Part shown: one piece after another, positions 9,382-18,461 of the stretch | Layout: each line of letters opens with the position of its first letter | How positions within the stretch are numbered: position 1 is the first letter of the stretch | Assembly: GCA_903828515.1 (NCBI GenBank) | Contig: CAIKMD010000007.1 | Location: 372,001-436,000 of the forward strand | Direction: 5' to 3' | Source of the DNA: an uncultured Rhodospirillales bacterium | GTDB taxonomy: Bacteria; Pseudomonadota; Alphaproteobacteria; ATCC43930; CGMCC-115725 | Length of the DNA stretch: 64,000 bases | Notes under the pieces: generated by a model | Seen by the model: the letters and a program-made list of their open reading frames with translations, nothing else | Database searches by the model: none | Told to the model about the DNA's origin: nothing | Translations under genes and position numbers: made by a program

Positions 9382-11601
9382 ATGCCCGATAACCCGTCCT
9401 CCACCGAACTGCGCGGCAATCTGCCGGAATTCTCGGTCACCGAGATTTCCCAATTGCTCAAGCGCACGGTCGAGCAGAATTTTTCCTATGTCCGGATTCG
9501 CGGCGAGATCTCGGGCTTCAAGCGCCACAGCTCGGGCCATTGCTATCTCACCCTCAAGGATGAGGACTCCAATCTCGACGCGGTGATCTGGCGCCCGAAC
9601 GTCGCGCGGCTCGCGGTCAAGCCCGAAGACGGCATGGAAGTCGTCTGTTCGGGCAAGCTCACCACCTATCCGGCACGCTCGCGCTATCAACTCGTGATCG
9701 AGAGCGTTGAGCTCGCGGGTGTCGGCGCGCTGTTGAAGCTTCTCGAAGAGCGCAAGAAGAAGCTCGAAGCCGAAGGACTCTTCGCTGAAAGCCGCAAGAA
9801 GCCGTTGCCTTACCTCCCTGACGTGATCGGCGTCGTCACCTCGCCGACCGGCGCGGTGATCCGCGACATTCTTCATCGCCTGGCCGATCGTTTCCCGCGC
9901 CGTGTGCTGGTCTGGCCGGTGGCGGTGCAGGGCGAAGGCGCGGCGCAGCAGATCGCCGATGCCATCGCCGGGTTCAATGCCCTCAAGGTTGGCGGCACGG
10001 TGCCGCGCCCCGATCTCTTGATCGTTGCGCGCGGCGGCGGCAGCCTCGAAGATCTCATGGCCTTCAACGAGGAGATCGTGGTGCGCGCCGCCGCCGCATC
10101 GGCGATCCCGCTGATCTCGGCGGTCGGGCACGAGACCGATACGACCCTGATCGACTACGCCAGCGACCGGCGCGCACCGACGCCGACCGCCGCCGCCGAG
10201 ATGGCGGTGCCGGTCAGGCTCGAACTTCTCGCCGAGTTGGAATCCCGCTCCGTCCGGCTGCAGCGCGCGCTGGTGCGCGGCATCCAGGAAATTCGTCTTC
10301 ACCTCACGGGTCTCGCGCGCGGTCTGCCCGATCCCGCGAGCCTGATCGAGACGAAGCGTCAGCAGCTCGACGACCGCGCCGAACGGCTGATCAATGCGCT
10401 GCGCCACGGCCTGCGCAATCAGGCGGTTCGTCTTCAGGCCGCGTCCGACCGCATGAGCCGCGACGCGCTGATGCAACTGGTGGCGCGGATGCGCACGCGC
10501 TTCGAGGATTTTCCGCCGCGCCTTCACGACGCGGTGGCGCGATTGATCGAGCGCCAGCACGCCAAGGTCGAAGGCGCCGCCGCGCGCCTCCAATCCTTCC
10601 GCTCCGCGCTCGATCAGGTGTTGGAGCGCGGTTATGCGATGGTGCGCGTCGACGGCAAGCTCGTCACGGCGGCCGCCGATATCGCGCCGGGCGCCGCGCT
10701 CAGCATCGAATTCCACGACGGCAGCGTCGCCGCGACTGCCGACGGCACGCCGAAAAAGCCCAAAGCGAAACCCGCCTTGCGCGACCAGGGCACGCTCCTC
10801 GCGTTTTTGCTGGTGCTCGCGCTAGCGGGCCATGCCGAGGCCGGCACGCTGACGCTCACGGGCGAGCCGACGCAGGGCGGACTGATGCGCGGGCATATCG
10901 ACAGCGCCGCCAAAATCATGCTCGATGGCAAAGCGGTGCGCGTGGCGCCCGACGGTAATTTCATTTTCGGTTTCGATCGCGACGCACCGGCCCATGCCGT
11001 GCTCGACGTCGCGTTTCAGGACGGCGACAGCGTTCATCGCAACCTCGCCATCAAGCCGCGCCAATGGGACGTCCGCCGCATCGACGGCTTGCCCGAGGAA
11101 CAGGTGACGCCCAATCCCGAGATTCTCGCGCGCATCGCCCGCGATACCGCGGAAATCAAACAGGCGCTCAGCACCGACAGCGACGCGCTCGCCTTCGAAG
11201 GCAAGCCGTCCTGGCCCGTGACGGGAACGATCACCGGCATCTATGGCAGCCAGAGCGTCCTCAACGGCAAGCCGCGCGCGGCGCATTACGGCGTCGATAT
11301 CGCGGCCCCCGCCGGCACGCCGGTGAAGGCCGCGCTCGCGGGCACGGTGATCCTGGCCGAGCCCGATCTCTATCTCGATGGCGGCACGATCATCCTCGCG
11401 CATGGCTATGGCCTCGCGACGACCTACCTGCATTTCTCGTCCTTCGCGGTGAAGCTCGGCGAGAAGGTCGCGGCGGGCCAAACCCTTGGGGCGCTCGGCG
11501 CGACGGGCCGCGCGACCGGCCCCAACGTCCATTGGGGCATGAGCTGGTACCAGGTGCGTCTCGATCCCGCGTCGATCGCCGGCAAGATGCCGGGGTCTTA
11601 A
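9382..11601 (+). CDS. xseA: Exodeoxyribonuclease VII large subunit read in frame into an M23 (LytM) peptidase
   Basis: The first ~470 residues are XseA, the catalytic subunit of exonuclease VII: OB-fold (SYVRIRGEISGFKRHSSGH), then the nuclease core (GVVTSPTGAVIRDI, RGGGSLEDL, ISAVGHETDTTLID, RAPTPTAAAE) and a coiled-coil C-terminus. XseA should end near RDQGTLL (about 10800), but no stop follows. The frame runs on through a signal-peptide-like segment (LLAFLLVLALAGHAEA) into a LytM peptidase with AAHYGVDIAAP (zinc His and Asp), LHFSSF and GPNVHWGM. A TTG at 10777 could start the peptidase separately. The total of 739 residues is far longer than either family. A gene fusion, an internal TTG start and a sequence error are all open. 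The start at 9382 fits the XseA N-terminus; ATG 9355 is the alternative. Confidence 0.85.
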   Translation: MPDNPSSTELRGNLPEFSVTEISQLLKRTVEQNFSYVRIRGEISGFKRHSSGHCYLTLKDEDSNLDAVIWRPNVARLAVKPEDGMEVVCSGKLTTYPARSRYQLVIESVELAGVGALLKLLEERKKKLEAEGLFAESRKKPLPYLPDVIGVVTSPTGAVIRDILHRLADRFPRRVLVWPVAVQGEGAAQQIADAIAGFNALKVGGTVPRPDLLIVARGGGSLEDLMAFNEEIVVRAAAASAIPLISAVGHETDTTLIDYASDRRAPTPTAAAEMAVPVRLELLAELESRSVRLQRALVRGIQEIRLHLTGLARGLPDPASLIETKRQQLDDRAERLINALRHGLRNQAVRLQAASDRMSRDALMQLVARMRTRFEDFPPRLHDAVARLIERQHAKVEGAAARLQSFRSALDQVLERGYAMVRVDGKLVTAAADIAPGAALSIEFHDGSVAATADGTPKKPKAKPALRDQGTLLAFLLVLALAGHAEAGTLTLTGEPTQGGLMRGHIDSAAKIMLDGKAVRVAPDGNFIFGFDRDAPAHAVLDVAFQDGDSVHRNLAIKPRQWDVRRIDGLPEEQVTPNPEILARIARDTAEIKQALSTDSDALAFEGKPSWPVTGTITGIYGSQSVLNGKPRAAHYGVDIAAPAGTPVKAALAGTVILAEPDLYLDGGTIILAHGYGLATTYLHFSSFAVKLGEKVAAGQTLGALGATGRATGPNVHWGMSWYQVRLDPASIAGKMPGS

Positions 11602-11605
11602 GGCC

Positions 11606-12490
11606 TCAATCCGGCCAGCGGCGATGCACCCAGAGCCATTGCTCGGGATGTTCGCGTACCCAGCGCTCGATCACCGCGTTGACGTTCGTCATCAGCGTGA
11701 TGCGATCGGCGGCGGTGTCGCCGGTTTTCGGCAGGGGCAGCGGCGGCTCCGAGATCATGCGGAAATGCGCGCCTTTGAGGCGGATGATCCGCACCGGCAC
11801 CACCACGCAATTGAAGCGCAGCGCGAGGATGGCGAGGGCCGGGGCGGTCATCGCGTCGCGGCCGAAGAACGGGATCGGTACGCCGTCGTTGAGTTTCTGG
11901 TCGATCAGCATGCAGAGCTCGCGCCCCTCATGCAGCGCGCCGAAGGCTTCCTTTGCCGCCGCCGCGCCTTTGGGGACGAGCGCGCCGCCATCGGTGCCGC
12001 GCGCCCAGGTGATCAGCCGGTCGACCAGCGGATTGTTGGGCGCGCGATAGATGCCGAGAAGTTCGTAGCCGGTCTGCGTCGCCGCGCGGGTCGCGATCTC
12101 CCAATTGCCGTAATGCGCCGAGAAAAAAATGTAACGCCGGTTGGGATCGCGCCCGGCGAGCAGGTTCCCTTCGTCGATGCCCTCGACGCGGCTGTTCTTC
12201 TCGAACAGGCGGAATTTTTTGAGATGCGGATACTCGGCGACGACGCGGCCGAGATTGTCCCACATGCCGCGAATGACGCGCTCGCGCTCCTCGGGCGGCA
12301 GCTCGGGCATGGCGCGGCGCAGGTTTTCGCGCGCGCGCTTGGTGATGCCGAGGAAGGGGCCGATGCTGCGCGCGAGGAGCCCGCCGAGCCCCGAGGCCGC
12401 GTCGACCGGCAGGGCGCGGAAAAATCCATAGAGCGCGACGGCGCCGATGCCCTCGGCCCAATCCTTCAGCGTGAGACGCCTCTCAGCCAT
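11606..12490 (-). CDS. LpxL/HtrB-family lysophospholipid (lipid A) acyltransferase
   Basis: This inner-membrane protein of 294 residues adds a secondary acyl chain to lipid A or a related lipid. It has an N-terminal hydrophobic stretch (IGAVALYGFFRALP) and the acyltransferase motif SAHYGNWEIA (His-x4-Glu) near residue 130, plus ELCMLIDQKLNDGVPIPFFG, characteristic of the HtrB family. It is the last gene of the minus-strand lipid A operon and overlaps lpxK by 8 nt, which supports a lipid A role. Which acyl chain and which position it uses cannot be said. Its stop lies 4 nt from the xseA-M23 stop on the other strand. Confidence 0.88.
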   Translation of the reverse strand: MAERRLTLKDWAEGIGAVALYGFFRALPVDAASGLGGLLARSIGPFLGITKRARENLRRAMPELPPEERERVIRGMWDNLGRVVAEYPHLKKFRLFEKNSRVEGIDEGNLLAGRDPNRRYIFFSAHYGNWEIATRAATQTGYELLGIYRAPNNPLVDRLITWARGTDGGALVPKGAAAAKEAFGALHEGRELCMLIDQKLNDGVPIPFFGRDAMTAPALAILALRFNCVVVPVRIIRLKGAHFRMISEPPLPLPKTGDTAADRITLMTNVNAVIERWVREHPEQWLWVHRRWPD

Positions 12491-13454
12491 GGGTGTTTGC
12501 CGCGAACGGCCCGAGCATCGTCTTCAACGCGGCCTCGTCGCGCCACGCGACCTCGACCTTCAGGGCTACCGCCTGGGCGCGCCAGCGCGGGGCAAGCCGC
12601 ATGAGATCCTTCTCGGTGGTGATCAGCATGGCGCCGTGCTGCGCCGCCACGCGACACAGCATGTCGAGTTCGTCGTCGCGATAGCGATGATGGTCGGGAT
12701 AGGCATGGCGCGCGACGATTACCACGCCCAGCGTCTCCAGCGTGGCAAAGAATTTCTCCGGCCGGCCGATCCCGGCGAAGGCGACGAGCTTTCTCCCGCG
12801 CAAATGGTCGGCGTCGCGCGGCTCGAGTGCCGCCTTGAAGATCGGCACCCCCTTGAGCGTCAGCCCGGCGCGGTCGTTGCCCATCACCACGACCGCGTCG
12901 GCACGCGCGAGGCCCCATTCCGCCGGCTCGCGCAACGGTCCCGCCGGCATGACGCGGCCGTTGCCGAGGCCGTAGACGCCGTCGATGACGAGGAGCGCGC
13001 GGTCGTAATGCAGCGCCGGGTTCTGGAAACCGTCATCGAGCAGCAGGATGCTGGCGCCAGCAGCGATCGCGACCTCGGCGGTGGCGACGCGGTTGCGTCC
13101 GATCCAGGTCGGCGCGGCCTGCGCCAGCAAAAGCGGTTCGTCGCCGACTTCGCCGGCGCTGTGACGTAGCGGATCGACGCGCAGCGGTCCGCCAAGCGTG
13201 CCGCCATAGCCGCGGCTCAGTACATGCGGCCGGTGCCCGGCTTCGGACAGCAGCCGCACGAGACTCAACACCACCGGCGTCTTGCCGGCGCCGCCCGCGA
13301 CCAGATTGCCGACGCAGATCACCGGCACGGAAAGCGCTTTGCCGGTGATCAGCGCGCGTCGCGTCGCGCCGAGCCCGGTGTTGAGCCAGGCCAGCGGCAG
13401 CAGCAGATCGGACGGGAACCCGGTCCGGGTCCAGAACTCAGGCGCTTGCGGCAT
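12483..13454 (-). CDS. lpxK: Tetraacyldisaccharide 4'-kinase
   Basis: LpxK phosphorylates the 4' position of tetraacyldisaccharide 1-phosphate to give lipid IVA, at the cytoplasmic face of the inner membrane. The 323-residue protein shows the Walker A-like loop GNLVAGGAGKTPVV, LSRGYGG, and ILLLDDGFQNPALHYD, the family signature with its conserved Asp pair. The start of LpxK overlaps the end of waaA by 17 nt and its end overlaps the acyltransferase gene by 8 nt. Confidence 0.95.
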   Translation of the reverse strand: MPQAPEFWTRTGFPSDLLLPLAWLNTGLGATRRALITGKALSVPVICVGNLVAGGAGKTPVVLSLVRLLSEAGHRPHVLSRGYGGTLGGPLRVDPLRHSAGEVGDEPLLLAQAAPTWIGRNRVATAEVAIAAGASILLLDDGFQNPALHYDRALLVIDGVYGLGNGRVMPAGPLREPAEWGLARADAVVVMGNDRAGLTLKGVPIFKAALEPRDADHLRGRKLVAFAGIGRPEKFFATLETLGVVIVARHAYPDHHRYRDDELDMLCRVAAQHGAMLITTEKDLMRLAPRWRAQAVALKVEVAWRDEAALKTMLGPFAANTHG

Positions 13455-14733
13455 GCGGGGCCAGGCGGCCGAGCCAGGGGGCGATGCGCGCGAGCACCGC
13501 GTCGAGCACGGCCTGGTTCTCGGCGGCGATGCCGGCGGCGGCCGCGGCGCGCGCGGCGCGCTCGACCGGATCGTGGAGCAGGCGACGCACGCCTTCGGTC
13601 AGTTCCGGCGCGTCGTGGATGGTGATCGTGGCGCCGGCTTGGGCGAGGCTGTCGGCCATGCCGGCGCAATTGCTCATGTCGGGGCCGTGCAGGATCGCGC
13701 AGTCGAGCAAGGCGGCTTCGAGCGGATTGTGTCCGCCGCGCGGATTGAGCGAACCGCCGATGAAGGCGATGCCGGCCAACCGATAGAACAACCCGAGTTC
13801 GCCCAGCGTGTCGACGAGATAGATGTCGGTGGTCGAATCGAGCGGCTCGTCGCGCGAGCGCCGCGCCACGTTGAGGCCGCGCGCCTGCAGCATCTTCGAT
13901 ACGTCGTCGGCGCGGGCGGGATGGCGCAGCGCGATGATGGTGAGGAGGCCCGGCCGTTCGCGCATCAGCGCGCGATGCACGTCGGCGGCGGCTTCCTCCT
14001 CGCCCTCGTGGGTACTGGCGGCGAGCCAGAGCGGCCGGTCGGCGACGCGCGCGGCAATCCGGCCGAGTTCGCTTTCGTCATAGGGCAGCGGCGCCGCGGC
14101 GGCCTTGAGATCGCCGACGCTGGTGGCGCCGGCGGCGCCGAGTTGACGCAGCCGCGCGGCTTGAATCCCATCCTGGGCGAGACACAGCTCGAAACAGGCG
14201 AGCAGGGGACCGATCAGTCCCCGCATGCGCTGCCAGCCGCGGAACGACCGCATCGACATGCGTCCATTGAGCAGGAGAAGCGGAATGCCGCGCCGGTCGG
14301 TCTCGGAGATCAGGTTCGGCCACAACTCGCTCTCGACCCAGAGCGCGAGATCGGGTTTCCAGTGCTCGAGGAAGCGACGCACATAAGCGGGCCGGTCGAC
14401 CGGCACATATTGGTGCCACGCGCGATCGGCGGGCAGGCGATGCGCCAGCAATCGCGCCGAGGTCACGGTTCCGGTCGTGACCAGGACCGAGACCGCGGGC
14501 CGTTCGACCAGCAACCGATCGATCAGCGCGAGCATCGAGACCGCCTCGCCGATACTGGCGGCGTGAACCCAGAGCAGCGGGCCCGGCGGCCGCGCGCGGC
14601 CGGCATGGCCCTGACGCTCGGGGAAGCGGTCGCGATCCTCTTTGCCGCGCGCCATGCGATGGGCGAGGTAAAGCGCGACCAGCGGTCCGAGCGCCGTGGT
14701 GGCGCCGCGATAGAGCGACAGCATGCTGGTCAT
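13438..14733 (-). CDS. waaA: 3-deoxy-D-manno-octulosonic acid (Kdo) transferase
   Basis: WaaA (KdtA) transfers Kdo from CMP-Kdo to lipid IVA at the inner membrane. The 431-residue GT-B enzyme has the N-domain signature WVHAASIGEA, with its conserved Glu, and the C-domain stretch GGSLNPRGGHNPLEAA. The N-terminal hydrophobic segment (LYRGATTALGPLVALYLA) is the usual membrane anchor. It lies between the DUF374 acyltransferase gene (4-nt overlap) and lpxK (17-nt overlap). Number of Kdo residues added cannot be judged from sequence. Confidence 0.95.
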   Translation of the reverse strand: MTSMLSLYRGATTALGPLVALYLAHRMARGKEDRDRFPERQGHAGRARPPGPLLWVHAASIGEAVSMLALIDRLLVERPAVSVLVTTGTVTSARLLAHRLPADRAWHQYVPVDRPAYVRRFLEHWKPDLALWVESELWPNLISETDRRGIPLLLLNGRMSMRSFRGWQRMRGLIGPLLACFELCLAQDGIQAARLRQLGAAGATSVGDLKAAAAPLPYDESELGRIAARVADRPLWLAASTHEGEEEAAADVHRALMRERPGLLTIIALRHPARADDVSKMLQARGLNVARRSRDEPLDSTTDIYLVDTLGELGLFYRLAGIAFIGGSLNPRGGHNPLEAALLDCAILHGPDMSNCAGMADSLAQAGATITIHDAPELTEGVRRLLHDPVERAARAAAAAGIAAENQAVLDAVLARIAPWLGRLAPHAASA

Positions 14734-15473
14734 CGCACCCGCTCCGGGTGACGCAGCCGGCGCAGCGCGGCGCGATCCATCGTGCCGGGCGGCACCGCGT
14801 CATGGCCCATGCGCCGATCAGCCTCGGCGCCGAGCGCGTTGAGGCGCTGTTCGATCAGCGCGCGGCAAGTCTCGATGCCGGCTTCGTCGAGGTCGGGCTC
14901 GGCGCGGATCGGTTCGCCCCAGAGGAAAACGCCTTTGCTGAACGGCAGCGGCAGGTGAAACCGGTCCCAGCTGTCGAGGATGCGGCGCGATTTGGTGGCA
15001 TAGGCGAGCGGCACGACCGGCGCGCCGGAGAGTCGCGCCACGGCGGCGATGCCGCGGCTCGCGCGCATCGCCGGCCCATCGGGCCCGTCAGGGGTGATCC
15101 CGACGCAGTCGCCGGATTTGAGCCAGCGCACCATGCCGCGCAACGCGGCGGTGCCGCCGTCATTGGATGAGCCGACCACCGTGTCGATGCCGAAATGCCG
15201 GACCGCGCCGGCGATCAGGCGGCCGTCGGTATGGCCCGAGATCAGCATGTGCATCGGCGCGAGGTTCTGCCATCCCATCGGCATCATCAGCAGTCGTCCG
15301 TGCCAGAAGGCGAGGATGAAGGCGCCGTCCTTCGCGCGCACGTCGCGCGCAAAGGTGTCGCCTTCGACGGTCCAGCTTCCGGTGCGATAGACGATGCGGA
15401 CATAGGCCTGCACCAGCCAGCAGAGAAATCGCATGCCGCGGTCGCTGCGCAGAAGCCGTTTGAAAAAGCCCAT
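14730..15473 (-). CDS. DUF374 lysophospholipid acyltransferase-family protein
   Basis: This 247-residue protein belongs to the DUF374 branch of the lysophospholipid acyltransferase superfamily. Marks are FILAFWHGRLLMMP (His in the acyltransferase position), SGHTDGRLIAGAVRHFGI, GSSNDGGTAALRGM and GITPDGPDGPAM. It is always found close to lipid A genes in alphaproteobacteria, and here it lies between msbA (4 nt apart) and waaA (4-nt overlap). A role in lipid A or Kdo lipid modification is inferred, not shown. The ATG at 15473 is chosen; an open frame extends upstream into msbA. Confidence 0.87.
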   Translation of the reverse strand: MGFFKRLLRSDRGMRFLCWLVQAYVRIVYRTGSWTVEGDTFARDVRAKDGAFILAFWHGRLLMMPMGWQNLAPMHMLISGHTDGRLIAGAVRHFGIDTVVGSSNDGGTAALRGMVRWLKSGDCVGITPDGPDGPAMRASRGIAAVARLSGAPVVPLAYATKSRRILDSWDRFHLPLPFSKGVFLWGEPIRAEPDLDEAGIETCRALIEQRLNALGAEADRRMGHDAVPPGTMDRAALRRLRHPERVR

Positions 15474-15477
15474 GTGC

Positions 15478-17313
15478 TCAGGCCTGCGCGGGCGCCTCAG
15501 CCGCCTCGCGCACCGCGCCGCCGCCATGGAACTGCAGGGCGTGAAGGCGCGCATAGGCGCCGTCGCGGCGCAGCAATTCGGCGTGGCTGCCGCGTTCCAG
15601 AATGCGGCCGTCGCCGACGACGTAAATGATGTCCGCCTCGATCACGGTCGAGAGACGATGCGCGATCACCAGCGTGGTGCGTCCGTGCATCAGGGTGTTG
15701 AGCGCGGATTGAACCTGGCGTTCGCTCTCGGTGTCGAGCGAAGACGTTGCTTCGTCGAGCAGCAGGATCGGCGCGTTCTTCAGCATCGCGCGCGCGATCG
15801 ACAGGCGCTGGCGCTGGCCGCCCGAGAGTTTGACGCCGTGCTCGCCGACCATGGTGTCGTAGCCCTGCGGCAAAGCGAGAATGAAATCATGCGCCGCCGC
15901 GGACTTGGCCGCCGTCTCGATCTCGGCGTCGCTCGCGCCGAATTTCCCGTAGGCGATATTGGCGCGCACGGTGTCGTCGAAGAGACTGACTTCCTGGCTG
16001 ACCAGACCGATCGCGCCGCGCAGGCTTGCCAGCGTCACGTCGCGAATGTCCTGCCCGTCGATCGTCACCGCCCCGGCGCTGACTTCGTAGAAACGCGGGA
16101 TCAGATTCATGATCGTCGACTTGCCGGCCCCCGAGGCGCCGACCAGGGCCACGCTCTTGCCCGCCGGCACGTCGAGGCTCACGGCGTTCAAGGCGTTGAG
16201 TTCGTTGCCGTAGGAGAACCGCACGGCGTCGAAGTGGATGGCGCCGCCCGCGATCGCCAAATTCTTGGCGCCGGGCCGGTCGAAGATGTCGGGCTCGACG
16301 TCGAGAACGGTGAACAGCCGTTGGGCCGCGGCCAGCCCTTCCTGCAGGTTCACGTTGAGCCCGGCCAGCGTCTTCATCGGCTGATAGGCGAGGAGCAACG
16401 CGGTCACGAAGGAGAAGAACGCGCCGGGCGTGCGCGTGCCGTCGAAGACCTGATGCCCGCCGTAAAGGATCACCAAGGCGACGGCGATACCGCCCAGCGT
16501 TTCCATCAGCGGCGACGACACCGCGCGAATGCGCTGCGAACGCTCGACCAGCCGATAGATGCTCTCGATCACCGCGCCGGCGCGCGCCTTTTCATAGGCT
16601 TCCATGCCATAGGCCTTGACGTGGCGCGCGCCCTGGAAGGTCTGATTGAGCAAGGTCATGAACTGCCCGACCTCGACCTGGGTGTTGGCCGAGACCCGGC
16701 GCATGCGCCGCGCGATCCGCCGCATCGGCTGAAAGGCGAGCGGAAAGGCGATGAACGAAATGATCGCCAGCACCCAATCCTGATAGAACATCAGCGCGAC
16801 GAGGAACGCGGCGGTGACCGCTTCCTTGCCGATCCCGGCGAGCACGTTGGTGGCGCAGCCGCGCAATAGTCCCGCATCGTTGATGAAGCGCGCGATCAGC
16901 GTGCCGGTGGGGTTGGCGTGAAAATAGGCGAGGTCCGCGCGCATCATCCGCGCGAACAGTTTTTGCTGAATGTCCGCGACCAGGCGCTGGCCGATCGTCG
17001 TCATCAGCACGGATTGGGCATAGCCCGAAAATCCCTTGATGACGGCGAGCGCGATCACCGCGAGCGGGATCACCAAAAGGAGTTCTTCGTTGCGCTCGAC
17101 GAAGACCTTGTCGAGGAGCGGCTGCATCAGCCAGGCATTGGCGGCGGTCGAGCCGGCGACCAGGCCCATGGCAGCGAAGGCGAGCAACATCTTGCCGAGA
17201 TGCGGGCGCAGGAACTCGCCCACGAGGCGGCGCAGCAGCGGCGCCGTGTCGTGACTGAATTCGCCCGACTTGGCAGGCTCGGCGGACATGCTCAACTTTT
17301 CGGCTTTATCCAA
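15478..17313 (-). CDS. msbA: Lipid A flippase-type ABC transporter (MsbA family)
   Basis: This is an ABC half-transporter of 611 residues: an N-terminal six-helix membrane domain, then an ATPase domain with Walker [10 protein letters not shown] (near 394), Q-loop SQEVSLFDD, signature [10 protein letters not shown] (near 501), Walker [13 protein letters not shown] and H-loop IAHRLST. It resembles MsbA, which flips lipid A-core across the inner membrane, and heads an operon of lipid A genes, which supports that role. The first ATG (17313) is used; a second Met at residue 9 could also serve. The divergent lipid kinase gene starts 144 bp away and the operon promoter should lie between them. Confidence 0.9.
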   Translation of the reverse strand: MDKAEKLSMSAEPAKSGEFSHDTAPLLRRLVGEFLRPHLGKMLLAFAAMGLVAGSTAANAWLMQPLLDKVFVERNEELLLVIPLAVIALAVIKGFSGYAQSVLMTTIGQRLVADIQQKLFARMMRADLAYFHANPTGTLIARFINDAGLLRGCATNVLAGIGKEAVTAAFLVALMFYQDWVLAIISFIAFPLAFQPMRRIARRMRRVSANTQVEVGQFMTLLNQTFQGARHVKAYGMEAYEKARAGAVIESIYRLVERSQRIRAVSSPLMETLGGIAVALVILYGGHQVFDGTRTPGAFFSFVTALLLAYQPMKTLAGLNVNLQEGLAAAQRLFTVLDVEPDIFDRPGAKNLAIAGGAIHFDAVRFSYGNELNALNAVSLDVPAGKSVALVGASGAGKSTIMNLIPRFYEVSAGAVTIDGQDIRDVTLASLRGAIGLVSQEVSLFDDTVRANIAYGKFGASDAEIETAAKSAAAHDFILALPQGYDTMVGEHGVKLSGGQRQRLSIARAMLKNAPILLLDEATSSLDTESERQVQSALNTLMHGRTTLVIAHRLSTVIEADIIYVVGDGRILERGSHAELLRRDGAYARLHALQFHGGGAVREAAEAPAQA

Positions 17314-17456
17314 GGGTTACGGGGGCTTAGGACAGGCGCCCCCATCATACCGGCCGGACCGGTCGCTGGCCAGCGACGCCGCAGGGCGGTTTTGCCGTCA
17401 CGGCGGGGCGATGTCGATATGGTACAGGTGGTTGCGGGAAGGTTCGCGGGGGACGC

Positions 17457-18344
17457 ATGAGCGCGGGACGGCGGTTGCTGGTGATCTACAACCCGACCGC
17501 CGGGCGGCGCGCGCGCCGGAAACTCGATCGTTTTCTCGCCGGCCTCCGGGCCGAGGGCGCCGGGGCGACGCTCGCCGAAACCACCGGCCCGCTTGATGCC
17601 AAAAACCTCGCTGCCGAGGCCGATCCGGCGCGCTTCGACGCGGTGGTCGCGGCCGGCGGTGACGGCACGATCAACGAGGCGATGAACGGGCTGACCCGAT
17701 CCGGCCTTCCGCTGGCGATCCTGCCGCTCGGCACCGCCAATGTGCTGGCCAACGAACTCGACCTGCCCACCTCGCCCGAGGCGCTTGCCCACCTCGCCGC
17801 CACGGCGCCGGTGCGGATGATCCGGCCGGGCGAGATCGCGCAACCGGGGCAGGCGCCGTGGCGGTTCCTGCTGATGGCGGGAATCGGTTTCGATGCCGAG
17901 GTGGTCGCCCGTCTCGATGTCCGCTTGAAAAGGAAGATCGGCAAGGGCGCTTACGTCATCGGCAGCCTGCGGCAATTGATGCGCACGCCGCCGGTGCCGT
18001 TTCTGGTCACGCTCGACGACCGGGTTGCCTGGCCGGCGTCATTGATCGTGACGCGGGCGCATTTCTATGGCGGGCGTTTCGTCCTGGCGCCGAAGGCCCA
18101 TCTCGACATCGATCAGCTTCACGCCGTGAGCTTCGCCGACCCGTCGCGCTCGTCGACGCTGCGCTATCTCGCGGCGACGGTGACGGCTCGTCTGGCGTCG
18201 CAATCCGATGTGGAAATTTCGCCGGTTGCCCGTGTCACGCTATCGGGCCCGCCCGGCGCGCCGGTCCAGGTCGACGGCGACATCCGCGCGCACTTGCCGG
18301 CGCGCATCGGCCTTGCCGCAACCCCGGTCGGGATCATCGCTTAA
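17457..18344 (+). CDS. Diacylglycerol/sphingosine kinase-fold lipid kinase (YegS/BmrU type)
   Basis: This is a cytoplasmic lipid kinase of 295 residues with the DAGK catalytic domain: IYNPTAGRRARR near the N-terminus, the nucleotide motif AAGGDGTINEAMNGL near residue 65-80, and LPLGTANVLANEL. The C-terminal half has the usual beta-sandwich with GIGFDAEVV and PVQVDGD. Likely substrates are diacylglycerol or other lipids; the exact one is unknown. It is divergent from the msbA operon, so a role in envelope lipid metabolism is plausible. A strong hairpin lies 26 bp after its stop. Confidence 0.87.
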   Translation: MSAGRRLLVIYNPTAGRRARRKLDRFLAGLRAEGAGATLAETTGPLDAKNLAAEADPARFDAVVAAGGDGTINEAMNGLTRSGLPLAILPLGTANVLANELDLPTSPEALAHLAATAPVRMIRPGEIAQPGQAPWRFLLMAGIGFDAEVVARLDVRLKRKIGKGAYVIGSLRQLMRTPPVPFLVTLDDRVAWPASLIVTRAHFYGGRFVLAPKAHLDIDQLHAVSFADPSRSSTLRYLAATVTARLASQSDVEISPVARVTLSGPPGAPVQVDGDIRAHLPARIGLAATPVGIIA

Positions 18345-18370
18345 CGACACGTCTTTCGCGGAAGATGATT

Positions 18371-18443
18371 CACCACGGAGACACGGAGGACACGGAGAAG
18401 AAATCTTTCTTCCCTTCTCCGTGTCCTCCGTGTCTCCGTGGTG
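18371..18443. repeat. Perfect 30-bp inverted repeat (CACCACGGAGACACGG type)
   Basis: The arms 18371-18400 and 18414-18443 are exact reverse complements of 30 bp, separated by a 13-nt loop. The arm is itself repetitive (CACGGAGACACGGAGGACACGGAG), a sequence motif seen as a dispersed intergenic repeat in many GC-rich bacteria. It lies between two convergent genes, so it could end transcription from both sides, although no U-run follows on either strand. Whether it is mobile cannot be told from one copy. Confidence 0.85.
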
Positions 18444-18461
18444 GATTTTCCGAGACGGACG

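Noticed and set aside
9180-9467. Upstream extension of the unknown minus-strand gene to 9467
   Set aside because: The extra 96 residues overlap xseA antisense, have odd composition, and a good ribosome binding site precedes ATG 9179.
13282-14751. 489-codon plus-strand frame antisense to waaA and lpxK
   Set aside because: Mirror frame of well-supported genes; no domain or ribosome binding site.
15433-16869. 478-codon plus-strand frame antisense to msbA
   Set aside because: Mirror frame of msbA with Asp/His/Arg-rich composition.
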